This document shows, one piece after another, positions 16,743 through 24,284 of a stretch of 32,567 nt of DNA (positions are counted from its first letter, which is position 1; each line of letters begins with the position of its first letter). The notes beneath the pieces were generated by a model. The model was not told where the DNA came from, made no database searches, and worked only from the letters and a program-made list of their open reading frames with translations. Source of the DNA: Bacteroidales bacterium (GTDB lineage Bacteria > Bacteroidota > Bacteroidia > Bacteroidales > WCHB1-69); contig JAEEQA010000020.1 of the NCBI GenBank assembly GCA_016285085.1, positions 1-32,567 of the forward strand, in the 5' to 3' direction. Made by a program: the position numbers and the translations under genes.

Positions 16743-17681
16743 ATGATAAATCGCAGCAAGATGAAAAAACACCGCAAAGTTTGGACCTGCCTTTTCTGCA
16801 TTCTGCTGTTGCTTTCGGCCAGCTCCTTGTCGGCGCAGGGCAAGAAAGACAAGAAGGTGCAGGTAGCGGACAACTCGGAAGTTTCGCTGTCCGATTCGTG
16901 CAAGACCGTCACTGACAGTTTGTTGAGGGTCGTTGACAGTCTGCGGAAAACATTGGAGATGAGGGAACAGCAGAACGGCAAGCTGCTGCTGGCGTTGCAT
17001 AGCAGCGAGGCCAAGGCCGACAGCCTGAAAAATGTGGCGGATAGCTATTTGACGTTTGTCCTCAACTACGGCAATTCGCTGTTGTACCGTAAGTATTCCG
17101 CCCGTGCCGAGGATATAGCCACTCTGCTTGCCGCCGCGCCTGACGACCTGAAGCAGAAAGACTGGGAGTCGATGCTTGCGCTTGCCAAGACGATGATCCA
17201 GTCCAGCGATGTGACGGAGGATATGCGTACCCATGTATTCCATCTTCTGGAAAGCGTGCCACGGAACGAACAGTATGCCAACGACATCCGCGAGGTTCTC
17301 CAGAATGTCCCGCCCGAAGTCCAGAGCCGGTACAGCCTCAGCCGACAGGCTGTCAGTCTGATTGACGCCATGCCGAAAACGGTCACGGATAGCGACGACC
17401 GGTTTTCAATTGTCAGGGGGCTTCTGCTGGAATACAAGACGGCCAACGAGGAGATTAAAAAGGTGTTGAGAGACATACAGAACCATCCGGACAACAGCAT
17501 CAACATTTCCGATGCGTGGCCCGGTTTCGAGCGGCAAATAAAAAACACTGCGTACTATAAGCGTTATTATGGCGCTGCATGGAGTATCCCGTATCTGAAT
17601 TCCATTATCGACCAAGCACTTTCGCGCTTGCATGGTGCAACAAAGCGCGTGGATTTCGACGACTTGATAGGCAATCTTTAA
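16743..17681 (+). CDS. Secreted coiled-coil protein, function unknown
   Basis: A 312-residue protein with a typical signal peptide when read from the internal ATG at 16761 (MKKHRKVWTCLFCILLLLSA, cleavage near SLSAQG). The ATG at 16743 adds six residues and is also possible. After cleavage there is a Lys-rich stretch, then a likely coiled coil (about 40-100, with LLRVVDSLRKTLEMREQQNG and LHSSEAKADSLKNVADSYL), then a helical domain. No catalytic motif is recognised. Expected location is the periplasm or outer-membrane inner face. It may be the envelope-side partner of the neighbouring membrane-anchored protein. 24 bases separate it from the last gene of the operon. Confidence 0.75.
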   Translation: MINRSKMKKHRKVWTCLFCILLLLSASSLSAQGKKDKKVQVADNSEVSLSDSCKTVTDSLLRVVDSLRKTLEMREQQNGKLLLALHSSEAKADSLKNVADSYLTFVLNYGNSLLYRKYSARAEDIATLLAAAPDDLKQKDWESMLALAKTMIQSSDVTEDMRTHVFHLLESVPRNEQYANDIREVLQNVPPEVQSRYSLSRQAVSLIDAMPKTVTDSDDRFSIVRGLLLEYKTANEEIKKVLRDIQNHPDNSINISDAWPGFERQIKNTAYYKRYYGAAWSIPYLNSIIDQALSRLHGATKRVDFDDLIGNL

Positions 17682-17705
17682 CCATATAATAGAAAGGTAT
17701 TCATT

Positions 17706-18617
17706 ATGGCACTCGTTCCCTGTTCTTCGTGCGGACATTTGATTTCCGATAAGGCGTTGCGTTGTCCGAAGTGTAAACAACCAACCGGGAATTACAACCC
17801 GCCACAGGAGGATGCTCCGCGCAAACCGCGGACTCCGCCTTCCTTGTTGGCCAAAAAAAGGAGCGGCTCGCAGGCGGGTGTCGTTATTGTGATTGTTTTG
17901 CTTGTACTGGCTGCTGTTGGAGGTGGGGTTTACTATAAGAAGGTTTATCTTCCTGAAAAAAAGGATGCAGAAGCGCCCCGCTACTATTCCTTCGCCAATT
18001 CACTCAATATGCGGGAAGCCCCCCATGCCGAGTCCGACGTGGTGGAAGTGCTTCCGTATGGTACGGAATTCATTGAGTATGATTTTGCTTGCGGTGACGA
18101 TTCCGGTTGGAGTCGTGTAAAGGTCTGTTCCACTGCACAGGAGGGCTATGTTTACTCGGATTACATTCTTGATGAGCATGATTTTTTTCTTTTGAACAGC
18201 ATTTTCGCCGACAGTGAAAGTCAGGATGTAATCAACACTACCCGATGCCGGCGGGCACTGCTTGCTTATTTTATAGACAAGGGTTATAATGGTTCCATGG
18301 CGGGCGCAGATGTTGAAGGTGGCCGGTGGGCCGTGTTCTGTTCAAAATCCCCAAATTCCAATTACAGCAACATCTATTATGGACATGTGGTCAATCGAGA
18401 TTCAAAGTATGAGGATTTTGCTGTAATTATTCGAGATTTGGAAATGGATAAGAAAAAGTTGCTTCTCTTCACCTTCGATGATGCAGCGACACCTACACTT
18501 TACTATGAAGAAGATGCAACCAATAAACCGCTCTATATCAAAAGTATCACCAAGACATGGAGCGGGAGGGTAAATGTGTCGTACACATCCTATAGAGGTC
18601 CTGTAATATCAATATAG
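17706..18617 (+). CDS. Zinc-ribbon / membrane / SH3b-domain protein
   Basis: A 303-residue protein, last in the operon. An N-terminal four-Cys zinc ribbon (CSSCGHLISDKALRCPKC, residues 6-23) is followed by a Pro-rich linker, a membrane helix at about 58-78 (AGVVIVIVLLVLAAVGGGVYY) and a bacterial SH3 domain at about 95-160 (SLNMREAPHAESDVVEVLPYG and the closing GYVYSDYI). The C-terminal ~130 residues form an extra domain that I do not recognise. The order implies a cytoplasmic zinc ribbon and a periplasmic SH3b, which in other proteins often binds cell-wall peptides or protein ligands. It is the second zinc-ribbon membrane protein of the operon. Only 9 bases separate its stop from that of the convergent hslR-like gene. 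Confidence 0.8.
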   Translation: MALVPCSSCGHLISDKALRCPKCKQPTGNYNPPQEDAPRKPRTPPSLLAKKRSGSQAGVVIVIVLLVLAAVGGGVYYKKVYLPEKKDAEAPRYYSFANSLNMREAPHAESDVVEVLPYGTEFIEYDFACGDDSGWSRVKVCSTAQEGYVYSDYILDEHDFFLLNSIFADSESQDVINTTRCRRALLAYFIDKGYNGSMAGADVEGGRWAVFCSKSPNSNYSNIYYGHVVNRDSKYEDFAVIIRDLEMDKKKLLLFTFDDAATPTLYYEEDATNKPLYIKSITKTWSGRVNVSYTSYRGPVISI

Positions 18618-18626
18618 TGTCGGTAT

Positions 18627-19010
18627 CTATTCTTCCCCGTACAGATTCTTGATGTACTCGATTTGCCGGCGGTCGCGTTTGGTGGGACGGCCTTCGCCGC
18701 GGTCGCGGTGTTCAAACCGCATGTTGAGCATCTTCACACGCTCGTATTCTTCCGGCGGTGTCAGGTCGGTCATGTACTGCGGCACCAACGGTGCCCCCAC
18801 GCGGCTTTTGGGACTGTCCACCACCTGCACCGTCTTCTCCAGCTGCCCGATGTGGACCACATAGATTTCGTCTTTCTTCACTGCTTTCGACGGTTTCACG
18901 TTGGTGCCGTTCATCTTCACCTTGCCCGCGTTGCAGGCGTCGGTGGCCATCGAGCGGGTCTTGAACAGCCGCACGCTCCACAACCATTTGTCAATCCGGA
19001 TATTCTCCAT
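18627..19010 (-). CDS. hslR: S4-domain RNA-binding protein, Hsp15 (HslR)-like
   Basis: A 127-residue protein with an N-terminal S4 RNA-binding domain (MENIRIDKWLWSVRLFKTRS, then ACNAGKVKMNGTNVKPSKAV) and a basic C-terminal extension (GRPTKRDRRQIEYIKNLYG). Length and arrangement fit the heat-shock protein 15 family, which binds 50S subunits carrying stalled nascent chains. The frame is open 36 codons further upstream, but that extension overlaps folD and is not conserved-looking; the ATG at 19010 fits the family start. It lies 8 bases after the folD stop, so folD and this gene are probably one transcript. Confidence 0.85.
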   Translation of the reverse strand: MENIRIDKWLWSVRLFKTRSMATDACNAGKVKMNGTNVKPSKAVKKDEIYVVHIGQLEKTVQVVDSPKSRVGAPLVPQYMTDLTPPEEYERVKMLNMRFEHRDRGEGRPTKRDRRQIEYIKNLYGEE

Positions 19011-19018
19011 AGTCGTGG

Positions 19019-19897
19019 TTATTTGCGATTCAGTTCTCTGGCGTGCAGGGTGTTGAGAAGCAGACAGGTCATGGTCATCGGACCCACGCCGCCGGGTACG
19101 GGCGTGATGGCCTCGCACTTCTTGGCCACTTCGTCGTACTTCACGTCGCCGCAGATACGGTAACCCTTCTCGCTTTTCTCGTCGGGAATGCGGTGGATGC
19201 CGATGTCGATGACGGTGGCGCCCTCTTTTACATAGTCGGCGGTGATCATTTCCGGCTGGCCGATGGCCACGAGCAGGATGTCGGCGGTGGCGCAGATCTC
19301 CTTGAGGTTCTGTGTGCGGCTATGGCAGATGGTGACGGTGGCGTCGCCCGTGTCCGATTTTTCGGCGAGCAGCAGGGCGAGCGGCTTGCCCACGATGTTG
19401 CTGCGGCCAAGCACCACACAGTGCTTCCCTTTCGGGGAGATGCCGCTGCGGCGCATCAGTTCCACCGTGCCGTAGGGCGTGGCGGGCAGGAAGTCGGCGC
19501 CGCCCAACAGCAGCTTGCCGTTGTTGGTGGGGTGGAAACAGTCCACATCCTTTTTGGGGTTCACATGTTCCACCACCTTCTCCATACTGATGTGTTTCGG
19601 CAGTGGCATTTGGATGATATAGCCGTCGATTTCATCGTCATTGTTCAGGAAATCAAGGTTTTGTAAAAATTCCGCTTCTTTGATTTCCGCAGGATAATGG
19701 TAGATGGAGGAGAAGAAACCGACCTCTTTGCAGGCCTTGCAGATGCTGTCCACGTAGGTTTTGGCAGCACCGTCGTCGCCCACGATGATTGCCGCGAGGT
19801 GCGGAACGGGCTGTCCCGCTTTCATCATTTCCTGCACTTTGCCCGCGATTTCGTCCTTTACTTTATTTGCAATCTTCTTACCGTCAATTACTTTCAT
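19019..19897 (-). CDS. folD: Bifunctional methylenetetrahydrofolate dehydrogenase/cyclohydrolase, atypical active site
   Basis: A 292-residue FolD, full length. The family NADP-linked dehydrogenase and cyclohydrolase activities interconvert 5,10-methylene-, methenyl- and 10-formyl-tetrahydrofolate. Conserved features are IIQMPLP (Gln96), KKDVDCFHP (Asp117/119), the cofactor-binding VVLGRSNIVGKPLA and the C-terminal PVPGGVGPMT. The active-site segment reads YVDSICKAC: the position four after the conserved Tyr48, normally the catalytic Lys (Lys54 in E. coli, Lys56 in human), is Ile52 (codon on the minus strand at 19742-19744). A Lys is present two residues later. Loss of this Lys abolishes cyclohydrolase activity in studied homologs, so this protein may be altered in function. 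A TACCTTTG -7 element lies upstream at 19924-19931. Confidence 0.93.
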   Translation of the reverse strand: MKVIDGKKIANKVKDEIAGKVQEMMKAGQPVPHLAAIIVGDDGAAKTYVDSICKACKEVGFFSSIYHYPAEIKEAEFLQNLDFLNNDDEIDGYIIQMPLPKHISMEKVVEHVNPKKDVDCFHPTNNGKLLLGGADFLPATPYGTVELMRRSGISPKGKHCVVLGRSNIVGKPLALLLAEKSDTGDATVTICHSRTQNLKEICATADILLVAIGQPEMITADYVKEGATVIDIGIHRIPDEKSEKGYRICGDVKYDEVAKKCEAITPVPGGVGPMTMTCLLLNTLHARELNRK

Positions 19898-19923
19898 AAA
19901 AATAGTCTTTTAAAAACGAGAGG

Positions 19924-19931
19924 CAAAGGTA
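19924..19931 (-). promoter_or_regulatory. Bacteroidota -7 promoter element for folD-hslR
   Basis: The minus strand reads TACCTTTG, matching the Bacteroidota sigma-ABfr -7 consensus TAnnTTTG, 27 bases before the folD start. No clear -33 TTTG is seen at the expected spacing, so strength is uncertain. The rest of the 19898-20152 gap is AT-rich and otherwise featureless apart from the promoter of the next gene. Confidence 0.5.
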
Positions 19932-20099
19932 GTAATAATTTGAAGATTTTAGGTTGGTTTTTTGTTAGAAAAAAATTTACCAACACTGTAGATATTCTTT
20001 CAAAACGACTTATCAACACCCTTTTATCACCCAAAATCTACCACAAATGGGTCAAAAATCGCTGCTTTTTAACCATCTAATAACCAGTAATTTGTCCTC

Positions 20100-20131
20100 T
20101 TGACAAAGGGGATTGTGATGTTGTATTTTTG
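20100..20131 (+). promoter_or_regulatory. Promoter of the Rpn-type nuclease gene
   Basis: A TTGAC element at 20100-20104 is followed after about 20 bases by TATTTTTG (20124-20131), a good match to the Bacteroidota -33/-7 promoter. The ATG at 20153 lies about 22 bases beyond the -7 element, giving a very short leader. This placement excludes the TTG at 20129 as a start, because it lies inside the -7 element. Confidence 0.6.
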
Positions 20132-20152
20132 CCGCCGTTAATTTTTTGTAAC

Positions 20153-21133
20153 ATGATGAAGAAAATGAGGAACCCAGCTGTGGCGACAATCGCCAAAAAA
20201 CGAAAGGAAGACGAACAATCCTTTTACATCAATCCGTTGACCGATTTTGGTTTCAAGAAACTATTCTGTAGCGACCGAAGGGGTGCGGAGCGGCTGCTGG
20301 CACTGCTCAAGGCCTACCTTCCCGACAAGATGGAGGGGGTGACAACCATCACCTTCCTGCCGACCGAGTTGCTGGGCGAAACTGAGAACACCAAACGTGT
20401 GTCATTTGACATTTATGGTGTCACCAACGACGAAAAGCGTGTCATCGTGGAGATGCAGCGCGGGGAGCAGACATTCTTTGCCAACCGGGTCATCACGTAC
20501 AACTGTCGGGTTATCAGCCAGAATGTGGAGCGTGGAGACCTTGAGTACAAAATTCCGATGGTAATCTCTTTCAGCATAATGGATTATGTCCCTGAATGGT
20601 TCACGGGGAGCGACGATTTCTTCCATATTGTGCAACTGAAGGACGAAAAAAACAAAATTTTTTCACAAAAAACATTCTTCTGCTTTTTGGAATTGCGTAA
20701 ATTTGCCGCGCCAACCCCTGGCCAGCTTAAGGGTATTGAGTTTCCCGACCTCAGGCGCAAATGGGCCTACATACTGAAGAATATGGGGCAGATGAAGGAG
20801 CAGGACCTGGAGCAGGAGGACGAAATATTCCGCGGATTGTTCGAGGATGGCAGATATTCAAAACTCACTGCTATGGAAAAGAAGGAGTATAAAAAGAGCG
20901 TTTTGGAATATGCCGATGTGCAGGATGCCATCCGCTGCGCCCAACAAAAATCATTGAAGGCGGGCATAGAACAGGGAAGAGAAGAAGGCAGGGAAGAAGG
21001 GATAGAACAAGGGCGCGAAGTGGAAAGGCGTCTCCTCGCCGTAAATATGCTTGCAGAGGGCATTGCTCCTGCCATGGTTGCAAGGATTTCAGGATTGACA
21101 GAAGATGAGGTTTTGGCGCTTTCACAGGAATAA
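20153..21133 (+). CDS. Rpn / PD-(D/E)XK nuclease family protein ('putative transposase')
   Basis: A 326-residue protein of the recombination-promoting nuclease group. The N-terminal signature YINPLTDFGFKKLF is characteristic. The nuclease core has Asp in VSFDIYGV and the pair IVEMQRGE (E-x-Q). The helical middle (ELRKFAAPTPGQL, EYKKSVLEYADVQDAIRCAQ) and the Glu/Gly-rich tail (QGREEGREEGIEQGREVE) are usual for the family. ATG at 20153 (or 20156) fits the promoter just upstream. No inverted repeats or target-site duplications flank it, so there is no sign of an insertion sequence. Members often occur in many copies per Bacteroidota genome. The cellular role is poorly known; links to recombination and phage response are suggested in the literature. 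Confidence 0.85.
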   Translation: MMKKMRNPAVATIAKKRKEDEQSFYINPLTDFGFKKLFCSDRRGAERLLALLKAYLPDKMEGVTTITFLPTELLGETENTKRVSFDIYGVTNDEKRVIVEMQRGEQTFFANRVITYNCRVISQNVERGDLEYKIPMVISFSIMDYVPEWFTGSDDFFHIVQLKDEKNKIFSQKTFFCFLELRKFAAPTPGQLKGIEFPDLRRKWAYILKNMGQMKEQDLEQEDEIFRGLFEDGRYSKLTAMEKKEYKKSVLEYADVQDAIRCAQQKSLKAGIEQGREEGREEGIEQGREVERRLLAVNMLAEGIAPAMVARISGLTEDEVLALSQE

Positions 21134-21186
21134 GATTCCGAATTTTTATCGGTGGACTGCTTCTCTCCTCTTACTTTATTCACTCT

Positions 21187-22923
21187 TCATTTTTTACCAG
21201 AAAAAAACCACCCTTTCTGCTTGTCCTTTTCACCTTTGCTTTTGGCGGTGAACACCTTTTCGCCTGTGTAGGGATCATATCCCAAAAAGTACATGGCCGT
21301 GGAGTACGTCATCGGGGTAGGGGTGAAGTCCTGAACTTGCTCAATATGAAGGTGCTGGTTGGCTGTGGCGTTGTGCAATGCCTTCATGTCGTCCAGCGTG
21401 CAGGCGGGGTGTGCGGAGATGAAGTAGGGGACAAGCTGCTGCCGAAGTCCTGCTTTTTTATTGATAATCTGGAATTTGCGGTTGAAAGCGAGGAAGGTGT
21501 CGAAGTGGGGCTTCCGCATTTTGTCCAAAACCTTCGGTTGCGTGTGTTCCGGCGCCACCTTGAGCCGTCCGGAGACATGGTGGCAGATCACGTCGGTCAG
21601 ATAGTCGGTGAGACCGTTCTCGCGGTCGGTTTTTTCGTCACCGATGAGCAGGTCGTAACGGATGCCGCTGCCGATGGTGATATGGCGCACGTTCGGGATC
21701 GCCGCCGCCCGCCGGTACAGCTCTATCAGTGGTTTATGGTTGATGATGAGGTTCTTGCAAATATTGGGGTGGATGCACGACGGGCGGCTGCACTGCTGGC
21801 ACGCTTTCGTATTGCGCCCGTGCATCCGGTACATGTTGGCCGACGGTGCCCCGAGGTCGGAGATGTGCCCCTTGAAGTAGGGCCGTTGTGCCAAGTCCTT
21901 GACCTCCTTCAGGATGGACTCTTCGCTGCGGGAGCTGATGAACCTTCCCTGATGGGCCGTGATGGCGCAGAAGCTGCACCCGCCGAAGCACCCCCGGTGG
22001 ATGGTGATGGAGTTCTTGATCATTTCCCACGCCGGGATGTCGCCGCGTTTGGCGTATTTCGGGTGCGGCGCGTTCATCATCCGGTCGGAGAGGGCGTACC
22101 GGTCCATCTCCTCCTCCGTGGCGGGCGGGTACGGCGGCTTGATAACCAGATATTTGCGATTGTAAGGCTGTACTATCGTCCGCTGGAATAGCTTGTTGCT
22201 CTCGGTTTCAAACGCCACAAAGTTCTCCCCGTAGAAACGACGGTTGCTCAGTTCCTTTTCAAACGGGTGCAGCATCAGGGTGTCTTCTTTTTGGCAAAAT
22301 CCTTCCAATGTGTTGGAAAGGAAGGCGATTTGCGAACATTCGTTCAGGTGTTCGCGCCAGTTGTCGGTTTGGAAAATCCGCACGAGGTCGGTGATCGGGC
22401 GTTCGCCCATGCCATAGACGAGCAGGTCGGCGGGGCAGTCCATCAGGATGGAGGGCTTGAGCGTGTCGCTCCAGTAGTCGTAGTGGGAGAGGCGGCGCAG
22501 GGAGGCTTCGATGCCCCCGATGACGACGGGCGTGTCGGGAAACAGTTTCTTCAGCCACTTGGTATAGACGATGGTGGCGTAGTCGGGCCGGAAGCCGTGC
22601 TGGCCGCCGGGCGTGTAGGCGTCGTCGTGCCGCAGCCGTTTGGTGGCGGTGTAGTGGTTCACCATCGAGTCCATGTTGCCGGCGGTGACCCCGAAAAAGA
22701 GGCGCGGTTTCCCCAATTTGGCGAAATCGCGGCCGTCGTCCTGCCAGTTGGGCTGCGGCACAATGGCGACCCGCAACCCCATCGTTTCCAGCCATCTTCC
22801 GATCACCGCCGGACCGAAAGAGGGATGGTCCACGTAGGCGTCGCCGCTGATGAGGATGACATCGAGCATGTCCCAGCCCAACGCCTCCACCTCTTTTTTC
22901 GTTGTCGGAAGAAAATGGTCCAT
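21187..22923 (-). CDS. YgiQ-family radical SAM protein
   Basis: A 578-residue protein of the UPF0313/YgiQ family. The N-terminus (FLPTTKKEVEALGWD...DVILISGDAYVDHPSFG) and the following B12-like region (VVIGGIEASLRRLSHYDYW) are diagnostic. The radical SAM cluster is RGCFGGCSFCAI with Cys312, Cys316 and Cys319. A further conserved stretch is CQQCSRPSCIHPNICKNL, rich in Cys and perhaps a second metal site, then APEHTQPKVLDKMRKP. The substrate of the family is not established. It stands alone, separated from neighbours by promoter regions on both sides; a minus-strand TACCTTTG lies at 23036-23043. Confidence 0.93.
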   Translation of the reverse strand: MDHFLPTTKKEVEALGWDMLDVILISGDAYVDHPSFGPAVIGRWLETMGLRVAIVPQPNWQDDGRDFAKLGKPRLFFGVTAGNMDSMVNHYTATKRLRHDDAYTPGGQHGFRPDYATIVYTKWLKKLFPDTPVVIGGIEASLRRLSHYDYWSDTLKPSILMDCPADLLVYGMGERPITDLVRIFQTDNWREHLNECSQIAFLSNTLEGFCQKEDTLMLHPFEKELSNRRFYGENFVAFETESNKLFQRTIVQPYNRKYLVIKPPYPPATEEEMDRYALSDRMMNAPHPKYAKRGDIPAWEMIKNSITIHRGCFGGCSFCAITAHQGRFISSRSEESILKEVKDLAQRPYFKGHISDLGAPSANMYRMHGRNTKACQQCSRPSCIHPNICKNLIINHKPLIELYRRAAAIPNVRHITIGSGIRYDLLIGDEKTDRENGLTDYLTDVICHHVSGRLKVAPEHTQPKVLDKMRKPHFDTFLAFNRKFQIINKKAGLRQQLVPYFISAHPACTLDDMKALHNATANQHLHIEQVQDFTPTPMTYSTAMYFLGYDPYTGEKVFTAKSKGEKDKQKGWFFSGKK

Positions 22924-22993
22924 TTTTACGTTTTTTATGAGCCGCCATTTGGAGCCGCCATGCTATGACGGCTCTACAATCGATCCCTTAATT

Positions 22994-23021
22994 TACCTTT
23001 TACCTTCTACCTTTTACCTTC
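22994..23021. repeat. Perfect 14-bp tandem duplication
   Basis: The unit TACCTTTTACCTTC occurs twice in direct succession (22994-23007 and 23008-23021), with a partial third copy (TAC). The unit itself is nearly two copies of a 7-bp T-rich motif. It lies between the YgiQ-type gene and its presumed promoter, in the 5' leader on the minus strand, where it would be read as a purine-rich tract. A slippage product is the simplest explanation. Confidence 0.8.
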
Positions 23022-23035
23022 TACATTTGGAGCGG

Positions 23036-23043
23036 CAAAGGTA
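23036..23043 (-). promoter_or_regulatory. -7 promoter element for the YgiQ-type gene
   Basis: The minus strand reads TACCTTTG (TAnnTTTG), with a TTTG 15 bases further upstream that is closer than the usual -33 spacing. The predicted leader is about 105 bases and includes the 14-bp tandem repeat. Confidence 0.45.
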
Positions 23044-23090
23044 CGCAAATAGCGGTTGCAAATTGTAAATTATTGTATGAAAAGATTTCT

Positions 23091-23098
23091 TAATTTTG
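23091..23098 (+). promoter_or_regulatory. -7 promoter element for the CNNM-chromate transporter operon
   Basis: TAATTTTG matches TAnnTTTG, about 95 bases before the ATG at 23193. No convincing -33 element is placed at the usual distance; TTG triplets at 23063 and 23073 are too far and too close. The space up to the start codon holds no other recognised feature. Confidence 0.45.
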
Positions 23099-23192
23099 CA
23101 CCGCCGAATTTTCAGGTTCCGTTTAGCGGACTTCGCGGGATCCGGAGGGCGGCAGATGTTGAAATAATAGAAGTCCTTTCTGAATATTCGCG

Positions 23193-24278
23193 ATGATACT
23201 CCTTCTGGCTTTCCTGTTTGGTGCGATGGCCATTTCTTTTCTCTGTTCCACCCTTGAATCTTCGTTGCTCTCCACGCCGCTTTCGTATATCATTATGAAG
23301 GAAGAGGAAGGGGACAAAACCGCCATTTTGTTCAAGAAATACAAGACTTCGACCGAGCGTCCGTTGGCCGCCATCCTGTCGCTCAACACGATTGCCAACA
23401 CCATCGGGGCCGCCGGCGTGGGCCGGCAGGCCACCCAGGTTTTCGGAAGCCAGTGGTTCGGTTTGGTGTCGGCGGTGATGACACTGCTCATCCTCATTTT
23501 TTCCGAAATCATCCCCAAAACCATCGGCACCACCCATTGGAAGAGGCTGATGGGCTTCACCTCCAAGAGCATCCGCGTGCTGATTGTGCTGATGTACCCG
23601 TTGGTGAAGTTGGTGGAATGGGTGAGCCGCCTCATCGACCACGGCGAGCCCGAGGCGGTGGTGAGCCGCGAGGAGGTGCTGGCCATGGCCAACGTCGGCG
23701 AGGAGGAAGGCGTCATCGAAGAGGACGAGAACAAGGTGATCCAGAACATCATCAAGCTCGACAACGTCACCGCTTCCGACGTGATGACGCCCCGTGTGGT
23801 GGCCGCCATCGCGCCCGAGTCAATGACCCTCCGCGAGTATTACGACGACGACCAGTACGACCACTTCTCCCGCATCCCTGTCTATGCTGAATCGCCCGAA
23901 TACATCACCGGCTATGTGCTCCGCGACGACGCCCTCGAAAACCTTGCCGAGGACAAGTTCGAGATGAAGCTCGGTGAAATCAAGCGCGACCTGCCCTACT
24001 TCAACGAGGACAAGTCCATCAGCGACATCTGGGATTCCATGTTGAAGCAGAAGTCGCAGATTGCCCTCATCATCGATGAGTACGGCTGTTTCCAGGGTAT
24101 CCTCACGATGGAGGACATCATTGAGACGATTTTCGGTTTTGAGATCATAGACGAAAGCGATGAGGTCTCGGATATGCAGCAGTACGCCCGTGAGCGTTGG
24201 CAGCAGCGCCAGAAGCGCTTCAAAACCTTGCAGTTGCAGCTGCCGTTGCACGAAATCGAACCCAAGTCCAAAGAATAG
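23193..24278 (+). CDS. CNNM/CBS-domain membrane protein (hemolysin C / CorC-like)
   Basis: A 361-residue membrane protein. The N-terminal DUF21/CNNM transmembrane domain (about 1-160) includes STLESSLLSTP, LSLNTIANTIGAAGVG and IFSEIIPKTIG, which hold the conserved small and acidic residues of the family. A CBS pair follows (about 185-325), with DVMTPRVV, FSRIPVY and the second CBS ending GILTMEDIIETIFG. The protein stops about 40 residues after the second CBS and lacks the CorC/HlyC domain found in longer homologs. Relatives are implicated in magnesium or other divalent cation export; the substrate here is unknown. The next gene begins 6 bases after the stop. Confidence 0.9.
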   Translation: MILLLAFLFGAMAISFLCSTLESSLLSTPLSYIIMKEEEGDKTAILFKKYKTSTERPLAAILSLNTIANTIGAAGVGRQATQVFGSQWFGLVSAVMTLLILIFSEIIPKTIGTTHWKRLMGFTSKSIRVLIVLMYPLVKLVEWVSRLIDHGEPEAVVSREEVLAMANVGEEEGVIEEDENKVIQNIIKLDNVTASDVMTPRVVAAIAPESMTLREYYDDDQYDHFSRIPVYAESPEYITGYVLRDDALENLAEDKFEMKLGEIKRDLPYFNEDKSISDIWDSMLKQKSQIALIIDEYGCFQGILTMEDIIETIFGFEIIDESDEVSDMQQYARERWQQRQKRFKTLQLQLPLHEIEPKSKE

Positions 24279-24284
24279 TTTCCC

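Noticed and set aside
19011-19118. 36-residue N-terminal extension of the HslR-like protein
   Set aside because: It overlaps the folD coding end and looks like shadow sequence; the S4 domain starts at the ATG at 19010.
20129-20152. Upstream TTG start for the Rpn-type gene
   Set aside because: The TTG is the end of the -7 promoter element, so it would not lie in the transcript; ATG 20153 is used instead.
20153-21133. Insertion sequence based on the 'putative transposase' name
   Set aside because: No terminal inverted repeats or target duplications were seen; the gene has its own promoter and the family is better described as Rpn-type nucleases.
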